Assembly (NCBI GenBank): GCA_964036045.1
Contig: OZ038382.1
Span: 5,828,289 to 5,892,288 of the forward strand
Direction of reading: 5' to 3'
DNA from: Eutreptiella sp. 'Long Island Sound 2002'
Taxonomy: Eukaryota; Euglenozoa; Euglenophyceae; Eutreptiales; Eutreptiaceae
Length of the DNA: 64,000 bases
Shown here: one piece after another, positions 13,893-25,097 of the stretch
Layout of the letters: every line of letters begins with the position of its first letter
Position numbering within the stretch: the stretch's first letter is position 1
Made by a program: the position numbers and the translations under genes
The notes under the pieces: model-generated
Told to the model about the DNA's origin: nothing
Databases searched by the model: none
The model's input: the letters and a program-made list of their open reading frames with translations, nothing else

Positions 13893-16800
13893 AAAATAAA
13901 TGGGCCACTATTACATTCATCCGTGATGCCCACCCCCCCCATCCAAAAAGGGGTTCCATTGACCACACACCCTTCAACCCTCCTTGAGGGCCCCTGCAGT
14001 CTTTGAAGGCCCACTGGAGGAGCCCACAAGAACCATTTTTCGTAGTGCATCACCGTCGCGGGGCAGTCTAACGACGATGTTGAAGTTCACACCGTCTCCC
14101 AGAAGTCCACCGTCTGCGGAAGCCTGCCGCTGGGTCCCATGGCCGGCGACGGGGGGAATGGTTCGTCCGTTCAAGGGCTCGGTATCAGGGGTTTGCTCGG
14201 TGATACTGGTGGGGGGGGGGAGGGGGCGATCAAGGCCTTTCCGGGATTTTGGCCAACCCAGCCCCCCACCAGATCCGAAAAATCTCTCCGGGGACAAATG
14301 AATTTCTTAAAGAAGCCGGATAATGGAGGCCGGGCTCAGACCCATTCACCCCGCGCACCCCCGAATGGAAAGCTGTGTCATAGCAGTGCAAGGGCACGTA
14401 CACAGCAGGACATCAGACAGATGCTCGTCAGTGGCCACCAAACGACCACAGGTGCCTTTTTGCCCACACGAAAGCGGCATTGTTCGGCAGTGGTACGCAC
14501 GAATGCCGACGCCATGCTGAACCATGTCACCCCTACGCTAGAGCCCATTGAGAGAACATGGGAGGGAGCATTCGTGGGGTATATGCACCGGGGGTGCCGA
14601 GGTGCGGCCCTTGGCACCAACACCCTCCCCCGCAGCCCCACCCCAGCCCCCCTCAAAACGGCCAAAATGAGAATGTCCGGTCCACATTTGGTCCCAAAGT
14701 GGACCCAAGTGCCAGAAAATGGTTTTTGGCATATGGTGGGGGATACATTTTCGTTTTTACTCCATTTGTGTATACTCAAAATACTTCATGGGGAATCCAA
14801 ATATGTTTGTAAAACATGAAACATGTTTCTGACCCCTGACCTCCTCCATCCAGCCCCCCAAAACTGGCTGCTGGGACCGGATCCCTGAGGGGGTAGAATT
14901 TTTTTCAGAAACCCCACAAATGTGTGTTCAAAATAATCAGTGCGACGAGGGGATCATTTTGGGGTGTATATGTCAGGGTACCCGGAACCCCAGCCCGGCT
15001 GCCCCCCCCACAAGGCCCCCTGTGTGACATATAGTCCATCTGTGGTTTCTTTACGGGGCCCTGGACAGTCACCCGTTTATTCTTCATCGCATGATGCAGT
15101 GTCGATCTTCTCCTGAAGCCCCCCCCCACCCCTTCAGAGGTAGGGGGTGTCGGTGTCGGGGGCTGCACCTGGGCGCCCCCTATGGCCGTATGCAGGGGAT
15201 CCTATACCAGGAGGGGCAGCCACCCCCCCTCCCCCCGCGCTGGTATAAATCCCCCCACTTCTTGTCAATATTAACAAAAAGTGAGCCAACCGGTCGGGAC
15301 ACTGAACTGTCGTGTTGTGTTTTGTTGCAGGCCCTCTGTTTTTCTCCGTGTTTGGCGTTACCAATGACTAAACTGCTTCCAAAACTGGGGTGTTTCCAAA
15401 ATGTCGTATTGACCAAAAGTGAGCGGGGGGGGGGGGGGTAGTATCGACTCGACCAGCCACTGAGCAATCCCCTGCTCAGGCTTCGCACGTCCCACTGCGC
15501 TCTTTCCACTCCTGCCGGGGTACCCGCAATCACTTGCAATAGCTCTGCCGCGGGAACTGCTCCCCTGACGGCCGTATGGCACCATTCATGACCACACAAG
15601 AAAATGGCGCGCACCGCGCCCGGGGGACAAGGGGGGTCTAAAAAGGGGGGGTCTAACAAGGGGGGGTCTAACAAGGGGGGGTCTAACAAGGGGGGGTCTA
15701 ACAAGGGGGGGTCTAACAGGGGTCCCCCTTGTTAGACCCCCCTTGTTAGACTCCCCCTTGTTAGACTCCCCCTTGTTAGGCCCCCCTTGTTAGACCCCCC
15801 GGGGGAACCCCCGACGCCCTGGCGCAGGCGCAGCACCTGACACGTGCATCGTCACGGAGGACACAATGTGCTTTCCGAAGCACATCTCAAAGCACAGCGC
15901 CCCCAAGTAGAGGAGGCACCAGGAGTACGCATGCCAGCCCTGCACGTGGAAGGAGTCGTCCACGCTCACGTACCCGGCGGCACCGAGGAGAATGCCTGGA
16001 GGCAAGAGATGGAGGCAGGGATTTGCTGGAACGGGAGGGCGCTCTAGGGGCGACCTCAGAGCAGTTACAAAGCGGTTGGGGCGCACCGTAAAATCGGTTG
16101 GGGGGCGGTCACCGGCCGTTGGAAAGGCGGGTGGGGGTGGTACTTGGGTTGCAGACATGCCTTCAGGTAGCCCCACCCTGCCCACCTCAGGGTGCAGTTC
16201 AGACGACCCATCGGGGTAGATTGTATTCCAGCCCTTTTCGTGGTACACTTGGATGGCTCACGCGTGCTCCGCTCTCAGCGCCTCTGCCTGTTCGTATTTC
16301 TTTTTGCGTTTCCGGGCTGGGAACCGTAGTTTGGGGGCAGGGGGGGGGGGGGAGGCACGACCAGGAAGCCCCAACGCCCACACACACGAGACAGTTCTGC
16401 GCTTTTCCGGACCCCAGCACATCTTCGTGACCCCATCTGCCCTCGACCACCCTTCGCACCCGTTCAAAGCCCCTTCACATTCATCACGAACAACCTTCAC
16501 TACCCGTGCACAGCATCTCATCATCCGCGTCATCACTGCTCAGGCCTACCGGTGCCCTTAATGACCCCATCTACAGCCCGTCTTCCACTCATTGATTTGC
16601 GGTTCTGAACAGCCACCCCCTTGTGGCTCATTTGGCGCATGCCGCTCTTGCAGTCCTCCGTCTACTTTTTTGTTATGAGGCCAGAGTTTTTTTCTCCCAT
16701 GGCTGTCCACTATTACCGCACCCTTCCCTTAAAGAGACCCCCAGGGGGGAAGAGGAACACCGTCACTTGCACATTCGTGCGAAACAAAAAGCACCCAAGA

Positions 16801-19800
16801 TCCTCTACGAAGTACGCTGCAGGTACTAGCGCATAGTCGACCCACGGGGGGGGGGGGGGCAACGTCAAATGGTGAATTCCCCCCAGGGGTGGGGGACACC
16901 GTTATGGGTGGGCTATTCAAGGGGGGTTTAGGGGGGGGGGGGGGTGCCCGGCGCGCTACTTTTGTATCAACTATCCCGACTTTAACCCTGGATTTAGCCA
17001 CCTTTGCCAGGGGTACCCACAGTAGGGGGCGTTTCTTTGGCATATTGCAGCCCCCCTATGGGTGATGGGAGGCAGGCAGAGGATCCCACCAAAAGAGAGG
17101 GCTTACGGCGGTGCAGAGGGCCATAATGGGGCGCGAGGCAGACACTGTGTACACACTGCGCAGGTATTGAAAGGGTCATGTGTAGGAAAGGACTGTGGGG
17201 AAGAGCAATCGGAGAGATTTCAGACCCACCCACACTCCTTCATGCTTCTGCAGGTCTGGCAGACAGTGCAGTGTGCCGAGAGGAAATCATCGGGCCACGC
17301 CAGCGCCGAGGGACAAAGCCTTAGGTACAGTCCCGTTGGCTGCGTGTGTCTGTTGTCCCCATGACACCCTAGGCATTTGCAGTCCAGACACATGCGAGTC
17401 GTGACTAGTTGCTGCGAAAAACCCCCGGGATCTGCGGTACGTCCGCACCTTCAGGCAGCGTAGGGCAGGTTACGACCAGCACTGGGGGTGATGGGCTGGG
17501 TATGGATTAGATAGCCTGGATAGGCTGGAGACCGGATGGTGAGGCACAAACCACACTGCGGGCCGGGCTCTTGGGGAGCCCCCATACAGAGTCCCTGGGC
17601 CCCCAGCCCCAACAAGTGCAGATTCCCATGCCTGAACCCTGCACTACCGCACACCTAGGAGAGCAAGCAGTGACTGTCTATTCGGCAGGGCCCGGTTCAT
17701 GAAAGCCCACTCCAGCACCGCCACGATAATGGGGGTGCATGAGCGGAACATGATGACAGTGTCGACGTTGGAGCTCTCTAGGGCCTTCATGTTGCCGAAC
17801 ACCCCCAAGGAGAAGCCAAGCAGGTACAGGAGGTACGGCTTTACCTTGTCCCATTCAAAGTCATCGACCTTGAGAAGAGCAGCATGCAAACACTCTGGAC
17901 CAACGGCACCCATAGCGCTTGCCCTACAAAAGCAGCCTGCAACACTCCTACGGGGGAACGGGTGCTCGGTACGCGCATTGCCCGCGAATTGTGAAAGCAG
18001 ACTATTTCGAAAGGTTCGTTGACTGACGACTGGCCTGACAACTGCCTAAGTCTATCCAAGAGGAGGTGCGCTGTCTTCTTCCCTCTGGCCGATGGACATA
18101 TCTCTATGATGGGATTGGTTATAATATCGCACACCGCGCATCACAGGATTCTGCATGCATTGAGAAATTCCAGATAAGGGAATGTGGCCCCCTGCCCTCT
18201 TGGTACTTTCTGCAAACATGGCCTTTTTTTTGGTCGTTGTTCTTTGCTAATTGATGAACATAGCCCTTTGGGATTATGGACGCACCTCTCGTGGAGCACA
18301 CAAGTCAGCATTTTTTGTTAACATGTTGGAAAACCACCGTCACTGAGAGCAGTGAGTGCTACTACAATTGGCTTAGAAAAAACCCATAACACCCATTGCC
18401 TGCAATCGCCGTGCTATTACAATCACATGCTTTCCTTTGATGGCATCATCCGTTGCTGCAATTTGCTCCACATGCCATTTACATTATGGTATTCTCACTG
18501 CCTATCACCCAACTTCCATGTTGCCCAAAAAGGAACCACAGTATGTATCCGCCCCCTCTTTTTGCCCAATCAGGTAGACCAGCCTCATAATTGACAGTAA
18601 GGCCCCACCCTATCCAAAGCAGAGAGGAGTGATGTGGCTTATAATCCCTGCCACATTGAGTCTCTAAGGCAGAGAGGAGGAACGCAGCTACAACTACGAA
18701 ATCCACTGCTGTGGCGGGGCCAGTCCATTACAACATGGAGTAATGAACAAGGAATGGGAATTGGTTGCATCTCCCCTCAGGGCCTGTGAAACATGAAACA
18801 AAGGAATAGCACGAATGGAAGTAGAGAACATGAAGCACCAAGTACGGGAAAAAGTTGCCAAGTACTCAAACGTTCTCCCACAGCACCGCATGGGACATCG
18901 CCCCAAGCCACGAAATTGGGTCCAGTGAACCATAAAGTAAAAAGGTGCACAGCGCATGCATGCTGTGTGCATGGTGCATCCCGCTTCCCCAGAAGCCAGC
19001 ATTGAGAGCAGCGAAAATCAGTGAGGGAGAACAAACAGACCTGTCCGGAACAGATAAAACCAACGTACAAAAGTTGCAAACTTCATTGTGTTCCTCTGCC
19101 CTGAAAGACCCAATTTAGGGTTTTTTTTTTTGGGAACGTTACCTTTTGAGCTTTTATGCTGTATTCTCTTCTTACTTCATTGCAGAGCTGAATTGCTGGA
19201 CCCCATCCCACCATAGTCGAATGTTCAATTAAAATCAAGCGGTAGCCTGTAAAAGCTGAAGAAGTAACACAGCGGCCTAAAGGGAGCACACAGAAGCATG
19301 AGGCACGAAGCACAAAGGGGTTAGAATAGGAACGTGCACTGCGAGTGGGCAGGGAGTGTACATTCAGTCCGCAACGTTCAAACCCTCAGTGCAGTAGTGT
19401 GGTGTTCTTGCTGCGGGCAATCACCACTTGGTCGCTGCTCTCTTGGTGCTGATGGTCGGTCAGGGGGGGTGCATGACATGTAGTTCCCAAAAGGGTGCAC
19501 ACTGTGCATACACCATAGTGCCATGTTTGTGGGGTGAGGTATTTGTGGCAGAGCAGTGTTACACTCACAACCGCAACAAGACTACACAAACGCTTCACCG
19601 GGGCTCGCAAACGCTCCACAAAACCAACATGAGCATGACGCAAAATTGCATGATGCAAACACTGCATTTGACGCGCATCACAAAATCACTACAAATGAAT
19701 TGAACAAAAAGTACACCATTACACCACGCAAATACCACCCAACCATCACCCAACAATGTGCAGGTTGGGTCAATGTTCATGGTGTCTGTGAAGTGCACTG

Positions 19801-20634
19801 GTGTGTTACGTTTGTGTAACGTTTGTCTAATGTAGCGTTGTGTTTCTGATGCGCAGTGCTCCGGTGAGTGTTTGTGTCGCTCTTTGCCGTGTAGTTCGTG
19901 CAGAGTTTGTCTCTTGTCTGGTTGGTGTCAGTGCACTGCTTGTGTGGGTGCGCGCTGTCTGTGTGGGTGGGCGTGTGGGTGTCTTGTTTGTGTATGCGTG
20001 AACTGTTTGTGTGGCTGGGGACTGTTTGTGGGTATGTGTGTGTGCCAATTGCCCCGCCGCAGGGGTGTTTTTTCATGCAATGAGTTCCAGCATGCGGCAG
20101 TTCTTTGCCTGCTTGTCCAGGCATCTCTCGATGCAAGTGGCGTATGCACAATCCTCATCAGGCTGTGAGGCTGTGGGTCAGGCGGCCTATGTACATTTTC
20201 TCCTCTGGGCAGCGGCGTGTGACACTCTACCACCATTATCAGTTGCCCCATGCACCAAAGGCACATGGTCCCCTTGGGCACCCCTTTGATCTTCTCGGTT
20301 ATTATACCCAGGCGTATTCCTTTAGTTGAATCCTCTGTCTCCGCGTGTGTGTGCATGTGTGTGTTCTGTTTGCGAGTGGATGCACTGTTTGTGTGCTGCT
20401 CTATTACAGTGGTGCAGGACATGGGCACCGCAATGCAGATACTTTGGACACGCCCGTGATCTTCAGGATGCTAATGAACGTGGCGGTGACGTAGAGCTGC
20501 GCAAAAGTGACCAGCGACGGCAGAGGTATGAAGGAGAGCACCAATTTGTTGACCAGGAGCATGGAACTGGAGCAGAGGGAGTACGCAACGATGGCCACTG
20601 CCACCTGATGCGGACTTGGCACTGAATAATCCAT
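10626..20634 (-). CDS. GDP-fucose-type nucleotide-sugar transporter, four exons
   Basis: Predicted Golgi membrane antiporter that would import a nucleotide sugar in exchange for the nucleoside monophosphate, supplying glycosylation. Exons in coding order are 20634-20443, 17868-17655, 15995-15837 and 11023-10626. They join with phases 0, 1 and 1 into exactly 321 codons including TAG (320 residues, normal for the family). All introns are GT...AG. The protein is hydrophobic throughout. It carries VDTVIMFRSCTPIIVAVLEW, GYVSVDDSFHVQGW, KHIVSSVTMH, VWYTNVLGMPF and TATTYTVVGVMNKILTLV in the order seen in plant GFT1/GONST4-like transporters of the NST/triose-phosphate superfamily. The start is the first in-frame ATG of exon 1. 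An acceptor-like CTTTTCAG at 20660 suggests an upstream 5' exon. Substrate is inferred from overall pattern only; GDP-mannose or another sugar remains possible. The introns (2.6, 1.7 and 4.8 kb) are filled with repeats. Confidence 0.85.
11104..11429 (+). repeat. 55-bp direct repeat pair, third relative at 50.7 kb
   Basis: GGAAAACGACGGTCA is followed by GGGGTCCTCTGCTTAGACAAGC at about 11,104-11,158 and by GGGGTCCTGTGCTTGGACAAGC at about 11,374-11,429. A third, more diverged relative lies near 50,706-50,742. The pair sits in transporter intron 3, next to exon 4. Confidence 0.7.
11799..12029. repeat. G/C-hairpin foldback element, copy 1
   Basis: Terminal inverted repeats CAGGGCTCCT and AGGAGCCCTG enclose two modules, each with poly-G next to poly-C, and a central AT-richer block containing GGAAGAAAATTTGGCCCAAT. 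The right end reads GTGGCGAGTTGTTAA just inside the inverted repeat. No coding capacity. It resembles a miniature foldback element, and copies 2 to 4 share the core but not the arms. Confidence 0.65.
13223..13495. repeat. G/C-hairpin foldback element, copy 2
   Basis: The arms CAGGGCTCCTTTTAA and TTAAAAAGAGCCCTG are complementary at 14 of 15 positions. The interior repeats the copy 1 plan: GGGGGGTCCA motifs, the block GGAAGAAAATTTGGCCCAAT, then CCCCCCACCCAGTGGTGCC and GAGTTG. It lies 1.2 kb from copy 1 in the same transporter intron. Confidence 0.65.
13861..13891. repeat. (CA)n microsatellite
   Basis: About fifteen perfect CA dinucleotides in transporter intron 3. Confidence 0.9.
14206..14272. 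repeat. Short G/C hairpin
   Basis: CTGGTGGGGGG at the left is matched by CCCCCCACCAG at the right, about 45 bases apart. This is a small hairpin of the same general type as the larger foldback copies. Confidence 0.5.
14640..15010 (+). repeat. Dispersed repeat, copy A (second copy near 62 kb)
   Basis: Shares ordered blocks with 61,930-62,310: TATACTCAAAATACT, then a run of T, then TTCAAAATAATCAGTG or TTCAAAATGATGAGTG, then GGGGATCATTTTGGGGTGTA or GGGGATCATTTTGAGGTATG, then a GGGTACCC and G/C-rich end. Each copy itself contains two related sub-blocks. No coding potential. Confidence 0.7.
15630..15801. repeat. 16-bp minisatellite followed by its inverted copy
   Basis: About six units of GGGGGGGTCTAACAAG run to about 15,720 and are followed at once by about five units of the reverse complement (CTTGTTAGACCCCCC type). 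The two halves could fold into a hairpin of some 80 base pairs with almost no loop. It lies in transporter intron 3, ending about 35 bases from the exon 3 donor. Confidence 0.95.
15837..15995 (-). CDS. Transporter exon 3
   Basis: Starts after CTTGCCTCCAG in phase 1, rebuilding a Gly codon, and encodes ILLGAAGYVSVDDSF, then SWCLLYLGALCFEMCFGKHI. It ends at GTGTCAG before GTGCTG. The donor lies only about 35 bases from a perfect-looking inverted minisatellite pair (15,630-15,801). Confidence 0.85.
17655..17868 (-). CDS. Transporter exon 2
   Basis: Begins after a pyrimidine-rich acceptor (CTGCTCTTCTCAAG) with VDDFEWDKVKPYLLYLL. It carries two membrane helices with the family block NVDTVIMFRSCTPI, then ends in phase 1 at CTAG before GTGTGC. 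Both boundaries restore the frame with the neighbouring exons. Confidence 0.85.
19556..20047. repeat. CA-rich array facing a GT-rich array (imperfect inverted pair)
   Basis: From about 19,556 to 19,765 the plus strand is a degenerate array of ACACAAACGC-like units. From about 19,790 to 20,047 it is a degenerate array of GTTTGTGTGGGTG-like units, the complementary sense. GT-rich units reappear at 20,335-20,400. The pair lies in transporter intron 1. It is less regular than the 15.7-kb and 57-kb pairs. Confidence 0.55.
20443..20634 (-). CDS. Transporter exon 1 (first membrane helices)
   Basis: Encodes MDYSVPSPHQVAVAIVAYSL and then SSSMLLVNKLVLSFIPLP, the N-terminal S-x-x-L-V-N-K signature of nucleotide-sugar transporters. 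It ends at AAA before the donor GTATCT, phase 0. If the acceptor at 20660 is used, the exon is longer and begins with untranslated or additional coding bases. Confidence 0.75.
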
Positions 20635-22919
20635 GCGCCACCCGGTGGGAAAAGATTCGCTGAAAAGCAGAGCATATTTGGCCATGGCACTGTGGAAAGC
20701 TCGACCTGTTCTCCCTCATTTCTCCACAACCTGGCGATGCTGCATACCTGAAGCACCCTGTGCATTACTGCCCTTGGGCCCTAGCGTCCCTGGCCATCAA
20801 TCCTGTGACATCTACACTGGCTGCAGCAAATTGCACGTTTGTATCCAAGCTCTGCCGTTGTGCGGCTGGCTCCAAAACAGCCCAAGCATCGTAAACCCAT
20901 CGTATCAACAAATATACATTGGAAAAAGGGAGGATTGATGTAAAAAAAACTGCATTTACAGTGTCATCACTATGTGTTCACTTGCTGTTGAGGAGTCCAA
21001 ATTTTGTGTACAGTGAACAGTGCACCCACCTTACAACCATGATGTGGGGCCAAGGTGCTTCTGCATGCCTCGTTGTCCCCACGGGAAAGGGGGAAGGGTT
21101 GCCTGGGCCTCTATTGTGGAGTGACTTCCCCCATCACTGTTGCACCCGTCAGCAGCCACTGACCGCAGGCGCCGGCATGGGAGGGATGCCAAGGGGCAGA
21201 TACAGCACTTGTGAGCAGAGGGCGACTGTCTAAGGTAAAAAATGTCAACAATTTGTTTCTAAAACTCAAAGCAGTGTGTGCACACTTACTCAGCCTTTAC
21301 CCCCCCCCCACTTCAGCCTTCATGGCGCCCCCCCCTCCCCCCCAAATGTGCTGTGGAACAACTAAGTACGTGAAACTGGAACAACCAACTGGCAAACCAA
21401 CTTTCCCATGTGACAAAAAGCGTCACATTGGGACCTGTCAGAACCTCCCACATCCCCACCTGGTGCAAACCCACTCGGTCGTCAGAGGCTTGGGGTTCGC
21501 TGGTCCTAGCGGGTTTCCACATCGGTTGGGGTGGCGTGTGGAGCACCTTTTGGGGGCATGTTGACCATGCCAAAGAACGTCCCCTGGCCCACGTTTGGCA
21601 CACGCCCCGCGGCTGCATACAACAACAGCAAAGCGGGGGTGGCGACCAGGGCATTCGCAGCACCAAGGCCTAAGACTAGCGACAAAAAGGCCTACAATGC
21701 CCCCTCCTCTGCCCCTGTGGAACGGCAGCAGCTCTGAGTCCGTGGGTGTACCCCTACTGGAGGCGGTTGCCGGATGACACGGCGGAAGAACGAGACACAC
21801 ATGCGACGAAAGGATAATGTTGAACTGTGATTGGTGGTTCGAGGGGCATCAATGATCAGGTTGCAATGTCCGCATTAGGCTTCGGCTGCGCCTGCCCCAC
21901 AGCTTTCATTGCCCACTGTCCTCGACGGCACATCCAGCGCATTCCGGTTCTCTGGTGTGTTCCAGCCCTATCCCTCCCTGAATCGTTGGGGTTGCGATCG
22001 TCCAGGCTCTGTTGGATTAGGCGTACATGCTGGTCAAAGGTCACTCCGTCACCGTTCGAGGGGGAGGGGGGGCGGAAAACTCAGCAAATGTGACTGGGCA
22101 TACACAATATTTGTTCACATCATCTACTTAGTTGTGCCAGATCCGATGAAACTCGTCTGGTGTTGTATCATTCACACCAAGAGTGGAAATGTTCATTCGA
22201 AGATAACAAGGCGTAAAAATGTCTCTAACACAGCAAGTTACCAAAAAACAGGTCTATGGCGAATGAATTGGTGAACCAGACAAAGTAGAAAGCATAACAA
22301 GTGGTACGGTGCATCACAAACCTTAACCTTAAGGGTTGAAAAAGCCACATTTCGTTGCTTCGCATAAAGGCACCATTTAATTACAAAATAAATTTTCCAA
22401 CTATTACATACAGTGCAGCTCTTCAAAACAGCCGCAACAGTGCCAGCAGCAGTGTCTAGATGAGAGCGTTGCCAATTGGGGATCCCAAGGGGCTAGGGGG
22501 CTCATAAGCCGCAGTGCAACCCACCAAATCCAGCACAGCCTACCCCCAACTACCACCTCTAGTGTAGCTATACCCCCCCCCAGTTCTCCCTGACTTTACT
22601 CCTGCATGTTAATTGCTTTCCCCATGCAGGTGACACCCAAGGACTAGCGTCCGCCATGGGGTAACAGCTCAACGTGTAGACTGCACTGGAATTCTCTGAG
22701 GCCACACCTCTCCAATCTATCTCTTAGGATCGTGAAATCTGTCCCCCAACCCTAGAGTTCCCCTCGGAAGACCCATGACAACTCCTTGGTGAGTGGTGCA
22801 TTTTGAAACAGGAGCCTTAGGACAATACAACAATTAGTGTTTGGCAAAACCTTACAATCAGCATGGTGCATTTGCTTTTGTCATTCCCTGTGTACAGTTT
22901 TGGGTTATAGGGGGAACAG

Positions 22920-22942
22920 GTGCACGGTGCGCGCACGGTGCA
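22920..22942. repeat. Tandem 11-mer of the GCACGGTGC family
   Basis: Two adjacent copies of GCACGGTGCGC/GCACGGTGCAC. It is analogous to the paired GCCCGGCGCGC units at 26.1 and 26.8 kb and to single copies elsewhere in the window. Confidence 0.6.
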
Positions 22943-23070
22943 CACCGTTTGGGGCAATTACCCAGCTTTCAACCCCCAATTGGACCCCCACAAAACGGCA
23001 GCACACAGCAACATTGGAACCCAGAAAACATCCAATCACATGAGTTTCTTGCAGTCCAAAGTGCATCTAG

Positions 23071-23116
23071 TATGGTATGGCACCGTATGGTATGGTATGG
23101 TATGGTATGGTATGGT
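23071..23116. repeat. TATGG pentanucleotide microsatellite
   Basis: About eight TATGG units with one interruption (CACCG). Confidence 0.85.
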
Positions 23117-24779
23117 AGCGTTGTGAGGGGCCCAGAATAGTAGCAAGAACCCGCTCATTTGCACTGCTGCGGTTGCAGAAGACAGGGGTACCAGCGCGAA
23201 CCCAAGACAACAACATTGTGTTGCTGAGCTATAGACCAAGGAATAGCATGTACAATGCAGTCCTGAGGGCATGCAGGGTGAAAGGGGGCACCAGCTCAGC
23301 AACACGGCACCTCACAGGGCAACAGCAAAGCAAAACAATGGCGTCAAGTAAATTGTCTAAAAAAAAAAAGATGCACGGTGCGTCCCGCTCCCACATAGAG
23401 AAGAGTGATACAGAACCACACACAGCCGTGCAAGGGATGGGCTGGGATGGGAGTGTGCCCACCACCAATCTTGACGGATCCTGAAGCGCCTTCCCTGGAG
23501 ATACTATGGCAGACCTGTTCAGTCATCTTAGGCTCCCCTGAGTTGGACTCAGGGCTACAAGGCCACCGCAGACCGTGGGTGACCGAGGCAGAGTGAAACT
23601 CGAAACATACCCATGCACATGCACACATGCATAAACAACCATGTCAATTCATGGTCTTGCTTGGAGGCACTAGGCCCTACGCAAAGCGACTGGCACTAGA
23701 TCAGCATTCAGACTGCACAGCGCGCGCATGATGCAGCTGTTCCCCCGCTATAGTACTGCCCTGCTGGCACAGGTCGATCTGGTTTGACATGCAAGATGTT
23801 TTGGTTTCGGTCCAAAACAAGGCTCAAAAGCGAATGAGGAGGTGAACCCTCTCCTCTACTGTCCTATAGCACTCCCTTTGGTGCGTGAATGTGCGCAGGG
23901 CAATTTGAATTTTTATCGTGCAAAGTTTATGATGAATAGATGAGTGGACCACCATCTGATTTCCGGTAACGGCATGTTTTCTTGTGGGTCACAAAAACGG
24001 GATCATCTTCACTGCACCATTTGCTTGGGCACTAATGAAATGGAAAGACACACTCTGTCCGTTTTGCATCCAATCGATCATGCGGTGCATACAGCGGAGC
24101 ATTGAGCGAGCACGCAATGCCACAATACGTGGGTCTTCTGGTGCAAAATGCATGAGAACGTCTTCGGCTGCCTGGTACATTGTGGCCAGAAGTGGCAGGT
24201 TGTCAACTACAATCATAGATTACCAGAATCCATGCAATTGGCAAACGGTAAATTATGAAAACATGTGACTCGCAGGAAAACTATGGGCCTGCAATTCTTT
24301 CTGCCGGCTCAACTGCTGCATGCATATGTTGGAGGGGCCACAGTCAAATGAAACCTCGACCAGAGTTACCAGGGTACTACACCAAAGACTGCAATACCAA
24401 GCTATTCAAGCACTTGGCCTCCGGTAGATAGTCATGACATTGGTCCACTCGGAGTTGGAGGACAACTAGGATTCGCGAACAGGACGACTGTGAGTCTCAG
24501 AGGTACGGGAAGTGGTCCAACGAAACTACACAATCGCATTACAAACTACAATTCAAAATTTACAATGGCCACTGACCACATCATCAATTCCGCAAACCCC
24601 ATTATGTTGATGTCGCGATGGTCCTCATTGCTACGAACATGTGGGTGTACGCAGACACAAAGATGAGCTGGTCCGTTGGCACAATGGCCCACAAAGGCCA
24701 ACAAATGATACAGATTGGCTCAGAGGTAGGTATGCACCGGCGGCCATGCTACTGTTGAAGGTCAGGGGCTTTGGTGGAG

Positions 24780-25097
24780 TCATACTGCTGTCTTCTTTTT
24801 GCAATTGTGACATGATGCCTTACATTGCGAAAGGTCCTCCTTCGTTTGCATTTCCTCGCAGCCACACCTCTCTGCACGGTCTGTAAGGCAACAAGCCTGG
24901 GAATCCGCACCGCAGGGCCGCTTGCAGCAAAAATCGACTGAACAGGGTCCTTCACAGCCAGCCATTGTGCCCAATGTTTCCACGCATCCGCAGGCGCCTC
25001 GCTTACAGCATGATGTCGACGTGGATGAGCAAGGAACTCCACAGGTACTCACAAGCGTGGCAGTGGCCACTACAACCAGAAAGCTGATCAACTTCAT
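24780..25097 (-). CDS. Small secreted cysteine-rich protein
   Basis: A 105-residue product starting MKLISFLVVVATATLVSTCG, a typical N-terminal secretion signal (one Lys, then a hydrophobic core). The mature part is about 85 residues with 18 cysteines in CC, C-x-C and C-x3-C spacings, for example TSCCKRGACGC and DFCCKRPCG, and a basic C-terminus. This suggests a disulfide-rich extracellular peptide. Function is unknown: defence, protease-inhibitor, metal-binding or cell-wall roles would all fit, and no family is recognised. The ATG chosen is the one that places the signal at the N-terminus; an in-frame ATG 13 codons upstream also exists. A donor-like GTGAGT occurs near codon 15, so a small intron cannot be excluded. 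Confidence 0.6.
   Translation of the reverse strand: MKLISFLVVVATATLVSTCGVPCSSTSTSCCKRGACGCVETLGTMAGCEGPCSVDFCCKRPCGADSQACCLTDRAERCGCEEMQTKEDLSQCKASCHNCKKKTAV

Larger units (their letters stand above)
20700..24779. other. Intergenic region, no gene seen
   Basis: No frame shows a recognisable domain. A minus-strand frame at 23,989-24,216 encodes a helical, charged stretch (DVLMHFAPEDPRIVALRAR) that could be a stray exon, but it has no family match or supporting neighbours. The upstream part should hold the promoter of the minus-strand transporter. No specific promoter motif is supported. Confidence 0.45.
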
